Part shown: positions 1-9,600 of the stretch, in pieces | How the letters are laid out: each line of letters starts with the position of its first letter | Numbering within the stretch: position 1 is the first letter of the stretch | Origin: Lachnospiraceae bacterium V9D3004 | GTDB taxonomy: Bacteria > Bacillota > Clostridia > Lachnospirales > Lachnospiraceae | Reading direction: 5' to 3' | Length of the DNA stretch: 64,000 nt | NCBI GenBank assembly: GCA_000621985.1 | Contig: JHWW01000002.1 | Span: forward strand, 186,001 to 250,000 | Notes under the pieces: generated by a model | Databases searched by the model: none | The model's input: only the letters and a program-made list of their open reading frames with translations | Told to the model about the DNA's origin: nothing | Position numbers and translations under genes: made by a program

Positions 1-1730
1 ACAGTCTGTGGAGATACGCGAGCATAAGGGAACTTGTAAATGTTCTGCTTGCCTGTATCATATCCTCAGTAGTTCATATTACATCTTTATTTTTATACTA
101 CAGATATTTTACCAAAAGTTATATAATCATCTATATGATGCTGCTCTTTGTCTTTATTGCGCTGATAAGGTTTTCCTACAGGCTGACAAGACATCTGTTC
201 AGCATGTACAGTCATGGAGACGACACCCGCAACACAATGATCATAGGTGCGGGAGAAGCAGGCAATATGGTCATGAATGAGCTTATTATGAGTAACAGAC
301 TGGATGCCAGGATCAAATGTATCATAGACGATGATAAAGCCAAGAAGAATACTTATATCCATGGAGTTAAAGTTATCGGTGGCAGGGAATGTATTATTGA
401 AGCCGCGAAGAAGTATTCAATCAACGAGATAATCATCGCCATGCCGGCCGCTTCAAGGAAGACCATAAGTGAATTTGTGGAGATATGCCGTCATACAACG
501 GGCAAGCTTAAGATACTTCCCGGAATGTATCAGTTTGTTAACGGAGAGGCGACTCTTGATAAACTGCGTAATGTAGAGATAGAAGATCTTCTCGGGCGTG
601 AGCCGGTCAAGGTTGACATCAATTCCATAATCAATTATGTAAGCGGCAAGGTGGTCCTTGTCACGGGCGGAGGCGGATCCATAGGAAGCGAACTTTGCAG
701 ACAGGTCGCCGCTCATTCTCCCAAGAGACTTATCATACTTGACATATACGAGAATAATGCATATGACATTCAAAATGAATTGAAACATGATTATCCGGGA
801 CTTGATCTTGTGGTTCTTATTGCCTCGGTTCGCAATACGGAAAGGATGGACAGTATATTTGCAAAATATCGTCCCGATATAGTTTATCATGCGGCAGCTC
901 ACAAGCATGTTCCACTTATGGAAGACAGTCCCAACGAGGCGATCAAGAATAATGTATTCGGCACCTACAAGACGGCGCTTGCCGCCAATAAGTACGGCAC
1001 CGGCAAATTTGTCCTTATATCTACAGATAAAGCGGTTAATCCGACCAATATAATGGGTGCGTCAAAGAGAATATGCGAGATGGTCCTTCAGACTTTCAAC
1101 AATCATTCCGATACGGAATTTGTGGCAGTAAGATTCGGTAATGTCCTTGGAAGTAACGGAAGTGTAATCCCGCTTTTCCGTAAGCAGATTGAAGCAGGTG
1201 GGCCTGTAACTGTTACGCATCCCGACATAATAAGATATTTCATGACGATCGAAGAGGCGGTTTCACTCGTATTGCAGGCAGGCGCCTATGCAAAAGGCGG
1301 AGAGATATTTGTTCTTGATATGGGAGAGCCCGTTAAGATAATGGATCTTGCCGAGAATCTCATAAGACTGTCCGGTTACAGGGTAGGAGAGGATATCGAG
1401 ATCAAGATAACGGGATTAAGACCCGGTGAGAAATTATACGAAGAGATGCTTATGAGTGAGGAAGGTCTTAAGGAGACGGAGAATTCCCTTATTCATATCG
1501 GTAAGCCTCTTGAATTTGACGAGGATAAGTTCCTTGACTGGTTAGACAGGCTGTATGAATATGCATACAGTGAAAGAGATGATATCAAGTCGGTAGTTGA
1601 GCAGATCGTTCCGACATATAAAGAAAAAGATGTAGATGTTAAGAGAGACAGACAGATCCTTAATGAGCAGTTCAAAGAGATAGGTGACAGAGAGGCTACT
1701 CATAAGAAGCTGGCCGGATTCATACGATGA
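1..1730 (+). CDS. Membrane nucleotide-sugar dehydratase/epimerase, CapD/PglF/WbpM-like (5' end outside window)
   Basis: The reading frame is open from base 3 to the stop at 1730, so the gene starts left of the window; an internal ATG at 135 is not the start. The visible N-terminal part is hydrophobic, as in the membrane anchor of this family. A first Rossmann-like region near base 230 (GAGEAGN) and a second with GGGGSIGSE near base 665 follow. The active-site stretch STDKAVNPTNIMGASKR near base 1020 matches large membrane-bound UDP-GlcNAc 4,6-dehydratases of the PglF/WbpM type, where Asp-Lys replaces the usual Tyr. Inferred role: making a 4-keto-6-deoxy sugar nucleotide at the inner face of the membrane. 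The aminotransferase and sugar transferase downstream lie in the same operon (51 and 12 nt gaps) and fit a PglF-PglE-PglC style pathway. The exact substrate cannot be read from sequence. Confidence 0.9.
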   Translation, partial: SLWRYASIRELVNVLLACIISSVVHITSLFLYYRYFTKSYIIIYMMLLFVFIALIRFSYRLTRHLFSMYSHGDDTRNTMIIGAGEAGNMVMNELIMSNRLDARIKCIIDDDKAKKNTYIHGVKVIGGRECIIEAAKKYSINEIIIAMPAASRKTISEFVEICRHTTGKLKILPGMYQFVNGEATLDKLRNVEIEDLLGREPVKVDINSIINYVSGKVVLVTGGGGSIGSELCRQVAAHSPKRLIILDIYENNAYDIQNELKHDYPGLDLVVLIASVRNTERMDSIFAKYRPDIVYHAAAHKHVPLMEDSPNEAIKNNVFGTYKTALAANKYGTGKFVLISTDKAVNPTNIMGASKRICEMVLQTFNNHSDTEFVAVRFGNVLGSNGSVIPLFRKQIEAGGPVTVTHPDIIRYFMTIEEAVSLVLQAGAYAKGGEIFVLDMGEPVKIMDLAENLIRLSGYRVGEDIEIKITGLRPGEKLYEEMLMSEEGLKETENSLIHIGKPLEFDEDKFLDWLDRLYEYAYSERDDIKSVVEQIVPTYKEKDVDVKRDRQILNEQFKEIGDREATHKKLAGFIR

Positions 1731-1781
1731 GAATGTAGCATTTTCCAATGGGAATGAATATTCAGGAAGGAGCCTGATCAT

Positions 1782-2987
1782 ATGAATAAGATCATATTTT
1801 CGCCTCCGGATATATCGGAGATCGAGATTGAAAATGTAGTTGAGACACTTAAGAGCGGATGGCTTACAACAGGACCGCGTACCAAGCTGCTTGAAGAAAA
1901 GATTGCAGAGTATTGTCATACTTCAAAGGCGGTATGTCTTAATTCTGCTACTGCCTGCATGGAGACTACTCTCAGATTACTCGGAGTAGGCCCCGGGGAT
2001 GAAGTTATCACGACTGCTTATACTTATACGGCAAGCTGCAGCGTTATCGTGCATGTGGGAGCCACACCGGTGATCGTTGATACCGGCAAAGATTCCTATG
2101 AGATCGATTACGATGCTATTGCGGATGCGATCACCGAGAAGACAAAAGTTATCATTCCTGTGGATATTGCCGGAATGATGTGTGATTATGACAGGATAAT
2201 TAGGATCCTTGAAAGTAAGAAAGCTCTGTATTCACCTTCCACGCCGATACAGAAGTTATTCGACAGGGTTATCATAATGGCGGATTCGGCTCATGGTTTC
2301 GGAGCTTCATACAAAGGAAAAATGAGCGGCGAAGCTGCAGATTTCACTTCATTTTCATTCCATGCCGTTAAGAACTTCACGACAGGTGAAGGTGGTGCAG
2401 TTGTATGGAGAGACAGAGAAGGTCTTGATAATGACGAAGTATACCGTACGTACCAGCTGTTGTCACTTCACGGTCAGAATAAGGATGCTCTTGCAAAGAC
2501 AAGACTGGGTGCATGGGAATATGATATCATAGAACCGTATTATAAGTGCAATATGACCGATATAATGGCGGCTATAGGACTTGGCCAGCTTAACAGATAT
2601 GAGGGGCTTCTTGCCCGCAGAAAAGAGATCGTGGAGGCATATACCAAAGGTATATCTTCCGATACTGTTAGTGTGTTCAGACACGAAGATGATGATCGCA
2701 GATCGAGTATGCATCTTTGCCTTGTAAGACTTCTTGGAAAAGACAGGGAATTCTGTAACGAAGTGATCGTAAAGATGGCAGAAAAAGAGATACCTCTTAA
2801 TGTACATTACAAACCGTTGCCGCTTCATACGGCATACAAGAAGCTTGGATTTGATATTAAGGATTATCCGAATGCATATGCAATGTATGAGAATGAGATA
2901 ACACTGCCGCTTCATACAAAGCTTGACGATGAACAGGTGAAGTATATAATCAATAATTTTAATGAAGTTGTCTCATCATTGGGATAA
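1782..2987 (+). CDS. DegT/DnrJ/EryC1-family PLP-dependent sugar aminotransferase
   Basis: This 401-residue protein has the length and landmarks of sugar-nucleotide aminotransferases. Examples are LKSGWLTTGPRT near residue 24, the SATACMETTLRLLG stretch near 55, Asp168 in the IMADSAHGFGA segment that should contact the pyridine nitrogen, and Lys197 in FSFHAVKNFTTGEGG as the likely Schiff-base lysine. By analogy with PglE-type enzymes it would transaminate the 4-keto sugar made by the upstream dehydratase, using glutamate as donor. The ATG is preceded by GGAAGGAG. It sits 51 nt after the dehydratase and 12 nt before the sugar transferase. The segment around residues 140-160 is somewhat longer than in minimal family members. 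Substrate is inference. Confidence 0.9.
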   Translation: MNKIIFSPPDISEIEIENVVETLKSGWLTTGPRTKLLEEKIAEYCHTSKAVCLNSATACMETTLRLLGVGPGDEVITTAYTYTASCSVIVHVGATPVIVDTGKDSYEIDYDAIADAITEKTKVIIPVDIAGMMCDYDRIIRILESKKALYSPSTPIQKLFDRVIIMADSAHGFGASYKGKMSGEAADFTSFSFHAVKNFTTGEGGAVVWRDREGLDNDEVYRTYQLLSLHGQNKDALAKTRLGAWEYDIIEPYYKCNMTDIMAAIGLGQLNRYEGLLARRKEIVEAYTKGISSDTVSVFRHEDDDRRSSMHLCLVRLLGKDREFCNEVIVKMAEKEIPLNVHYKPLPLHTAYKKLGFDIKDYPNAYAMYENEITLPLHTKLDDEQVKYIINNFNEVVSSLG

Positions 2988-2999
2988 GGAGGATGTGCG

Positions 3000-3698
3000 A
3001 TGCTATATTACGATCTGCCTGACTGGGATGATATGCCCGAAAACATGAAGAACGATTATGTTAAAAGATATTATGATATATTAAAGAAAAAGCATACACA
3101 GCTTAAGATAAAGAGAGTATTTGACATTGTTATGTCGGTGCTTTTGATATTATTTTTACTCCCGGTATTCGTAGCGATCGCAGTTGCCATAAAGATCGAT
3201 TCTCCGGGACCGGTCATCTTTAAGCAGAAGAGGGTGACTGCTTTCGATAAAGATTTTACGATATATAAGTTCAGGACGATGGTTAATGATGCCGAGAGCA
3301 AAGGAACCAAAGTTACTGTTGCCGGGGACTGCCGTATAACTGACATCGGAAGTACACTTAGAAAGTACAGGCTTGACGAACTGCCGCAGCTTTTTAATGT
3401 TCTTTTTGGTGACATGAGTTTTGTGGGAACGAGACCCGAAGTCAGAAAATATGTCGACTGTTATTCAAAGTCAATGATGGCAACGCTTCTTATGCCTGCA
3501 GGGATCACTTCCGAAGCCAGTATAAGATATAAGGATGAAGAAAAACTCCTTGACGGAGTAGAGGATGTTGATCATGTATATGTTCATAAGATACTTCCCG
3601 CAAAGATGAAGTATAATCTGAGGAGCATAAGAAGATTCAGCATATTATCTGATGTTAAAACAATGATATCGACTGTTATCAATATACTGTCTGATTAA
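3000..3698 (+). CDS. Bacterial sugar transferase (undecaprenyl-phosphate phosphoglycosyl transferase, PglC/WcaJ class)
   Basis: 232 residues. One hydrophobic segment at about residues 40-62 follows the KRVFDIV motif and is followed by the SPGPVIFKQKR block, FRTM, the RLDELPQLFNVL block and SFVGTRPE, all hallmarks of the PF02397 family. Such enzymes move a sugar phosphate from a nucleotide sugar onto undecaprenyl phosphate at the cytoplasmic membrane, starting a glycan. The protein is small and monotopic, like PglC, rather than the long WbaP type with extra membrane segments. RBS AAGGAGG lies just before the ATG. It is the last enzyme of the visible surface-sugar operon. No PglD-like acetyltransferase lies between the aminotransferase and this gene. 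Confidence 0.93.
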   Translation: MLYYDLPDWDDMPENMKNDYVKRYYDILKKKHTQLKIKRVFDIVMSVLLILFLLPVFVAIAVAIKIDSPGPVIFKQKRVTAFDKDFTIYKFRTMVNDAESKGTKVTVAGDCRITDIGSTLRKYRLDELPQLFNVLFGDMSFVGTRPEVRKYVDCYSKSMMATLLMPAGITSEASIRYKDEEKLLDGVEDVDHVYVHKILPAKMKYNLRSIRRFSILSDVKTMISTVINILSD

Positions 3699-3707
3699 GG
3701 AAGAATT

Positions 3708-3923
3708 ATGGAAGACACGCATTTAAAAGATTCACATATGGAAACTGCTCATGATTATGATGACATAATCAATATGGATCGTCCCGTGTCCAAGAGACAG
3801 CGTATCACATTAGAGGAAAGAGCAGCGCAGTTCGGTGCATTTGCGGCGCTTACGGGATATGATTCAGAGATAGAAGAGACTGCAAAGGCAGTCATTGAAC
3901 AGGTTGAACATGAGTATGATTGA
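3708..3923 (+). CDS. Small conserved protein with AAQFGAFAALTGYD motif (YolD-like?)
   Basis: 71 residues, beginning 9 nt after the sugar transferase stop with a weak AAGGAAG site. The C-terminal half holds DRPVSKRQRITLEERAAQFG then AFAALTGYDSEIEETAK, a pattern I associate from memory with small YolD-like proteins of clostridia, often found near Y-family DNA polymerases. No polymerase is next to it here, so its place behind a sugar operon may be chance. The N-terminal part is acidic and His-rich and probably disordered. It is followed by a strong hairpin terminator. Function unknown. Confidence 0.7.
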   Translation: MEDTHLKDSHMETAHDYDDIINMDRPVSKRQRITLEERAAQFGAFAALTGYDSEIEETAKAVIEQVEHEYD

Positions 3924-3933
3924 ATGAAAAAAC

Positions 3934-3969
3934 CGAGTAGGGAGCTCTGATCTCCACTACTCGATTTTT
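3934..3969. terminator. Bidirectional intrinsic terminator
   Basis: CGAGTAG pairs with CTACTCG, continued by GGAG with CTCC, and the hairpin is flanked by AAAAAA on the left and TTTTTA on the right. It lies between the convergent sugar operon (+) and the von Willebrand lipoprotein gene (-) and can serve both. Confidence 0.85.
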
Positions 3970-4025
3970 AATTTGTAACACCAACTGGACAAGCTTGTGT
4001 CGTTCCTGTTGAACTAATTTAATTC

Positions 4026-5507
4026 TTACTGCGCATATTTATTATATATCTTGATTATCGTATCATACAATGATTCAACTTTGTAATCACCGATTATCGG
4101 TTCAAGATGAGATCCGCCAACACCTGAATCATCGGTAAGGAATACGTAATCGCTGTTTGTGCATATTGCGATGGCACGACCGAATAATTCGGTTTCTCTC
4201 TCAGCATTTGAGGATACGACCGGGATAAGATGAATTCCCATCTCGGAAGCTTTCTTAACAGAAGCATTAAGTGATTCGATCACGTCATCATTGTAATGAG
4301 GTGGTGCATCATATATAAGGAATGCAAGCTTAACCGCATCTTCACGCCAGGATGATTTGTTGATACTCTCATCAAGGATCGTATGTACTGCTTCAGGAAT
4401 ATCTCCGCCGCCGTCAGCACTCTGATCATTCAGATTTTTCTGGAGTTCTTTTACATCTTTAGTGAAATCGAAACATTTTGTTACATATTCATCGCCCTCA
4501 TCACGGTAGAAGTTTACACTGTAACGATTGTTTGAATCCTTCGTCTCTTTGGCGATCTTGGAGAAGTCTTTCTGAAGGAAAGTCATCTCATCTGTCATTG
4601 AACCTGTTGCATCCATAATGAACATGACATCCACGCCTTTTTTGAATTCGGGCTTTTCGTCGGATAATGATATCTCAAGTGAAGAATCTGATGCCTGTGT
4701 CGGATTCTGGTTATTGTCATTACCCTTTTTGTCTTCTTTGTCTTTTTTCTTACCGGAAGATGTCTTGTCGGCAACGTTGATCTTATAACTTTCGGTTGTG
4801 CCGTCGGCTTTAATGATATCAACTGATGCCGGTTTATCCGAATCCTTGTAGAAGAGATAGGCTACACCGTCTTTTCCGGTTACGGAACTCCATATATCAG
4901 AGCCGTCTTCCGACTTAAGAGTAACTTTTTTGTTGGGAAGAGCAGGGCCGTCATCACTCTTTGAACCTTTTACTGTTACGGCAAATCTGTTTCTTGGGTC
5001 AATTCCGAATGAAGGGAATTCAATAGTTTCATTATTGACCAGATTGGTAAAGAAGCCCCAATTGTCATTATCATTCCAACAGCCTGCAGTAAGTACGCCG
5101 GATTCTGCCTCATCTTCTTCGGGAGCGTGGGCAGTTTCATCTGAATCAACAGCAGATTTTTCGGCAGTACTGTCAGAAGTTTTTGCTTTGTCAGCACTTG
5201 CTGCACTGTCTGTCATAGCCATATCATCGCTTACAGCACCATCGGCTTCAGAGGCGGAAGAATCGGCTTCTGCTGCCATGGGTTCTGAATCCACAGCTTC
5301 TCCGACGGCCTCTTCGGTAAAAGCTTCGTCGGCAAATGCTTCGGCTCCGCTTTCATCGGAATCATCAGATGCGACATCGTCAGACTTTTCGCTTTCGACG
5401 GAATTCTCGGTTTCTGCTATAGGAGTTTCCTCTTTTTTGCCACAGGAAACAAGTGATACTGTCATGGCACTGATCGCCAATAATGTGATTATTTTCTTAA
5501 GTTTCAT
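4026..5507 (-). CDS. Secreted lipoprotein with von Willebrand factor A domain
   Basis: 493 residues. The first 22 form a lipoprotein signal peptide ending in LVSC before GKK, so the mature protein should be lipid-anchored outside the membrane. Residues 25-140 are very acidic and rich in Ala, Ser, Asp and Glu, and look like an unstructured spacer. A beta-rich region at about 150-245 precedes a Lys/Asp/Asn-rich linker. A von Willebrand A domain begins near residue 293 with VDVMFIMDATGSMTDEM; DxTGS is the first part of the metal-ion adhesion site. Such domains bind protein partners or ligands. RBS GAGGAAT precedes the ATG. It is separate from the response regulator upstream (about 200 nt). No partner is evident. 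Confidence 0.88.
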   Translation of the reverse strand: MKLKKIITLLAISAMTVSLVSCGKKEETPIAETENSVESEKSDDVASDDSDESGAEAFADEAFTEEAVGEAVDSEPMAAEADSSASEADGAVSDDMAMTDSAASADKAKTSDSTAEKSAVDSDETAHAPEEDEAESGVLTAGCWNDNDNWGFFTNLVNNETIEFPSFGIDPRNRFAVTVKGSKSDDGPALPNKKVTLKSEDGSDIWSSVTGKDGVAYLFYKDSDKPASVDIIKADGTTESYKINVADKTSSGKKKDKEDKKGNDNNQNPTQASDSSLEISLSDEKPEFKKGVDVMFIMDATGSMTDEMTFLQKDFSKIAKETKDSNNRYSVNFYRDEGDEYVTKCFDFTKDVKELQKNLNDQSADGGGDIPEAVHTILDESINKSSWREDAVKLAFLIYDAPPHYNDDVIESLNASVKKASEMGIHLIPVVSSNAERETELFGRAIAICTNSDYVFLTDDSGVGGSHLEPIIGDYKVESLYDTIIKIYNKYAQ

Positions 5508-5632
5508 ATTGATTCCTCCGTTTCATTTTAATGGTTATACCTAACTGTTTGGCGCCTTAATTAGCTTTATACTAATACTTCGCAGACAAGAGAGATATCT
5601 TACATGTTATTTAAAAAAATTTTTTCAGCGTT

Positions 5633-5699
5633 CCATTAACTCATAAGTATTCCAACTTGGAAAGCAGGCTTTTTAACTGATATTATTATGAGTTCATGG
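5633..5699. repeat. AT-rich branched inverted repeat downstream of the response regulator
   Basis: Two 14-nt arms at 5633-5646 and 5686-5699 pair with a single mismatch. They enclose a near-perfect small palindrome at 5650-5662 (TTCCAA c TTGGAA) and another at 5662-5671 (AAGC ag GCTT), so the piece can fold as a three-way junction. It begins just after the response-regulator stop. No long T tract follows in the minus direction, so a plain terminator is not certain. Confidence 0.55.
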
Positions 5700-5710
5700 G
5701 AATAGAACAG

Positions 5711-6505
5711 TTACATTATATACGAAGAATCACCCAGTACCATATTCTCTATAACAAGATCGATAGTATCAATAAGAGTCTTTGCGTTGGCAGGCTTTAG
5801 AAGATATCTTGCGGGTTTAAGAGCGAGCACGGCTTTGATATGCTCTTTATCATTAACGCCTGTAAGGAATATTACCGGAATATCCTTAAGATCTTCATCG
5901 GCACGTATCATCTCAAGAGTCTGTCTGCCATCGCATACAGGCATTTCATAGTCGAGCAGTATTACGTCCGGACGGTTTTTTCCTATAGAAGTCATTGCCT
6001 TCATTCCGGAATTGGCAAGAGTGACATTATATTTATTGGACAGCATATCTTTGGTCGTTCTTAATGTTGTCATGTCATCATCAACTACAAGAACTTTGAA
6101 TCTGTCGTCTTGTTTGATCTCATTTTCACGAACTTCCTTTTCTGACAGTCCGAGACGCTCGCAGATCGCAGTCAGGATATCCGAATTCTCGATAGGACGT
6201 ATGAGATGAGTGAACTGCCTGTCATCGGTATAATATTTTAAGAATTTTTTCTGTTCGGTCTCTGTTCCTATGGTGATAACCTTTGTGTCGGGGAATGCTT
6301 CTTTTATCTTATCAAATAAGACAGCGTTGACATCATAGAACCCCACAAGGCTTATTAAGATCAGATCCGGGTTGATAACTTTTAACATACCCAGAGTATT
6401 CTGTGTGTTTTCGGTACACAGCTGAATCCTGAAAAAACGGGACAAAAAGTCGTTAATGTCCTTCAGCATCTCATTCATTTTCCCAATCATTATTATTTTT
6501 TTCAT
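5711..6505 (-). CDS. Response regulator with two receiver domains, the first degenerate
   Basis: 264 residues. The C-terminal half, from about residue 137, is a normal receiver. It has VLVVDDDMTT (acidic pair), the phosphoacceptor Asp in DVILLDYEMPVCDG, Thr in VIFLTGV and Lys in YLLKPAN. The N-terminal 120 residues have the same fold pattern (MKKIIMIGKMNEMLKDIN, then PDLILISLVGFYDV) but lack the acidic pair and the phosphoacceptor Asp, so this copy is probably a pseudo-receiver. There is no DNA-binding output domain, so it would act through protein contacts. It lies 130 nt downstream of the giant hybrid kinase on the same strand and is a natural partner for its relay. Confidence 0.9.
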   Translation of the reverse strand: MKKIIMIGKMNEMLKDINDFLSRFFRIQLCTENTQNTLGMLKVINPDLILISLVGFYDVNAVLFDKIKEAFPDTKVITIGTETEQKKFLKYYTDDRQFTHLIRPIENSDILTAICERLGLSEKEVRENEIKQDDRFKVLVVDDDMTTLRTTKDMLSNKYNVTLANSGMKAMTSIGKNRPDVILLDYEMPVCDGRQTLEMIRADEDLKDIPVIFLTGVNDKEHIKAVLALKPARYLLKPANAKTLIDTIDLVIENMVLGDSSYIM

Positions 6506-6541
6506 ATAAAATATCCTCCTTGTATGAGATATGAGATCATA

Positions 6542-6590
6542 TTTTTTTATAGCATAGGAAATTGCGATGCATTTCCTATGCTAAAAAAAC
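6542..6590. repeat. Long perfect hairpin between giant kinase and response regulator
   Basis: A 13-bp perfect inverted repeat (6550-6562 with 6571-6583) is extended by T7 on the left pairing with A7 on the right. T tracts lie upstream and A tracts downstream on both strands, the reverse of an intrinsic terminator. The core 6560-6580 is nearly repeated at 42301-42320 and 58644-58663. Confidence 0.6.
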
Positions 6591-6635
6591 TCCGATTCAT
6601 TGTCACTCTGAGACAATGAAAAATTAATGTAGTTG

Positions 6636-9600
6636 CTAATTATATATGGCACGCATCTTTGATATGACTTCTTCGGCGGCATCGGTATCCATCTCCTTGA
6701 TCGATGATATAAGTTCTGGCATCAGTTCTTCAACAGCGTGAGAGTAGCCAAATGACTTCAGCCTGTCCGTAAGTTCGTCAACAGTATCAATATCAAAGTC
6801 TTCCATAGCGGAAAGCAGCATATCGAACAATGCATTGAGCATATCCGGATCGGCCTGTTCCTTATCGGAAGGATCCTCATTAAGTTCTGCACTGATTCCG
6901 AATACACCGTCTAATTTTGTGGCATAAGACAGCCATTCTTTTATGAAAATGTCATGCATGCTCCTTATTGTATCCGTGTCGCCTGATTTTGCGGCATATT
7001 CAAGTATCTTTGCCATTCCGGCAAGAGGAACGATTCCTATCGTTCCGGCTACACTCTTCATTGCATGTACCTTTATCCTGTATGCATCAAGTGCTTCGGA
7101 ATTATCTTCACCGGCAGCCGTAACGGCATCGTACATTTCCTGTAACTTACCGGTGTGGATCGCGATCATCTCATGGAATTCCTTTATTGTTGAAGACAAT
7201 AATTCTTCATCGGGAAGATGCAGGTTTGCATAACTCCAATCAAGTCCGTCAACAACAGGAAGATCATCCAAAGAAATATTATCCTGTTGTTCATCATTAT
7301 TTGATGAGGAAGATGATCTGCGGGCTTTGATCTTCTCCGCAATATCTTCGGGAACGGGACCAACCTTCTCGGGAGGAAGTTCATCCACAATGATCTGTTC
7401 GAGTTTGCTTGAAACGATCGGTTTTGTAAGGAATCCGTCGAAACCGGCTTCAAGATACTGCTCCCTGGCACCTGTTACGGCATTGGCGGTAAGTACATAT
7501 ATGGGAACATCTTTACAGTTTTCCATTTCGCGCATGTGCTGCATGGTTTCAACACCATCCATGTCAGGCATCATATGGTCTGTAAATATAATATCAAATT
7601 TTTGGTTTTTTACAATATCAAGTGCTTCAATTCCGCTTCCGGCTTCGATAATATTCATTCCGGTGAGCTTTAAGAGGCTTTTGAATACTTTGCGGTTCAT
7701 TGAATTGTCATCGACAACAAGTATATCAGCATCGGGAGCATAGAAACCTCCGTTATAAGAATAACTGTCAGCTGCTTTTTCGAGAAGTTCCTTAAAGCTT
7801 CCGACAGGAGTGTCATCTATGATCTTTTGATCAATGTCAAACCAGAATTTTGAACCTTCACCGTATACGCTCTCAACGTTCAGTTTGCTTCCCATAAGTT
7901 TCAGGAGCTGGAGAGTGATATTCATTCCGAGACCGGTTCCTTCAATGTTGCGGTTCCTTCCCTCTTCAATTCGCTGATATTCCATAAAAAGCTTCGGAAG
8001 ATCTTCTTCTTTGATACCGATACCGGTATCTTCGACTTCAATATGAAGAAGTTCGTTTTCGCCAGAGGCAGTGCCGCTTACTCTGAGCCATACGGTTCCT
8101 TCGTGGGTATATTTTACCGCGTTGGTAAGTATATTGGTGACCACCTGCTTGATCCTTACGTCATCACCGTATAATTTTGTCGGAAGATCTTCTTCGACAA
8201 TGACTTCAAGCTCCAGATTCTTGGAGGCGGCTTTTTGAGAGATCATGTTGACAAGATCACGTATCACGACAGGAAGCTCATATTCAACAGGGACGATCTC
8301 CATTTTACCGGATTCTATCTTCGAAGAATCAAGAATGTCATTGATAAGCGACAGGAGAGTATTGCCGGCGGTGAATATGTCCGAAGCATATCCGCGGATC
8401 TCTTTATCACTGCTTTCACGAAGGATCATCTCATCCATACCGAGTACTGTATTGATAGGTGTACGGATCTCATGTGACATATTGGCAAGGAATCGTGATT
8501 TTGCCTGATTAGCGAATTCAGCTTCTTCTTTGGCTTCGCGGATCTGATCGTACTGTCTGTTTATGACAGCCATGCTCTGCATTTCAGCTACCATCCATGC
8601 AAGAAAACCTACGAACAGAACTATTATGAACAGCACGTATAATCTGAAATAAAAGTGTTCATATAATTTTGAATCCTTATGTATTGGAAAAGCAGCCTGT
8701 TTCAATATTGTACCGTTATGTTCATCAAGCACCTGTATATGAAGAGTATAATCACCATACGGTATATTGGAATAGAAGTGTTCGGTGAGTTCAAGCTGAT
8801 GCTGTCTTGTTTCGGGTGAATCAAGACCTTCGATGTATACGTTGATAAGAGGATTGGATATGGTATAGTTAAGAACGGCGGGCTGTAACACAATGTCACC
8901 GTTTCCTGCCGGTATCTGATATACATTGTCGGATATTGCTATATCGTCGCCGTTATCGGTAAATGAATCGATTATTATATTATAATTATTATTGAATTTA
9001 TTAAAAGTATTCAGATTGATCCGTCTGATCCCATCGGTACAGCAAAGGTACAGATCTTCATTTTTAACAGTATTCCATGCATTTGCGGTAAGGGTTGTGT
9101 TAAAACCCCATGTGTGGTTAAGAAGCATATAGGAATATTCACCGTCATTTATTATATCATCGGCATCAGCCAGATATATTCCCGCGCTTCCCATTATCCA
9201 TGCTGTATTATCATCTGATATGTATATATCATAATTATTTGAGTATGGAAAATTAGACAGTTTTTTTACATCACTGTGGCTTCCGTTATCATAATAAAGT
9301 CCGTTGCTTGTTACATAGAAGAAGCCGTCTTTATAAGGTATTATGCGAAGAACTATAAGTGTCATAAGTCCTTCGGAATTACCGATATGTCCGGTCAGTT
9401 TTTTGTCTTTAATGATATATATTCCGTCACCGTCGGATCCTGCAAGGATCGATCCGTCTGAAAGTTCGGCGGCTGTAAGAATATAAGGCATTGTAAGTCC
9501 GTCATCTTCACTCAGGGTTGATATAATTTTGTTATTTTTGATAAAGTTGATGCCGTCTGAAGATGCTGCGAATATTTCTCCGTTATTCAATTCCATTGTG

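Noticed and set aside
4930-5544. 204-residue Ser/Ala-rich plus-strand ORF
   Set aside because: It is the antisense of the acidic low-complexity region of the VWA lipoprotein; it has no ribosome binding site or family pattern.
6542-6590. Intrinsic terminator between giant kinase and response regulator
   Set aside because: The T tract precedes and the A tract follows the stem on both strands, the reverse of a terminator.
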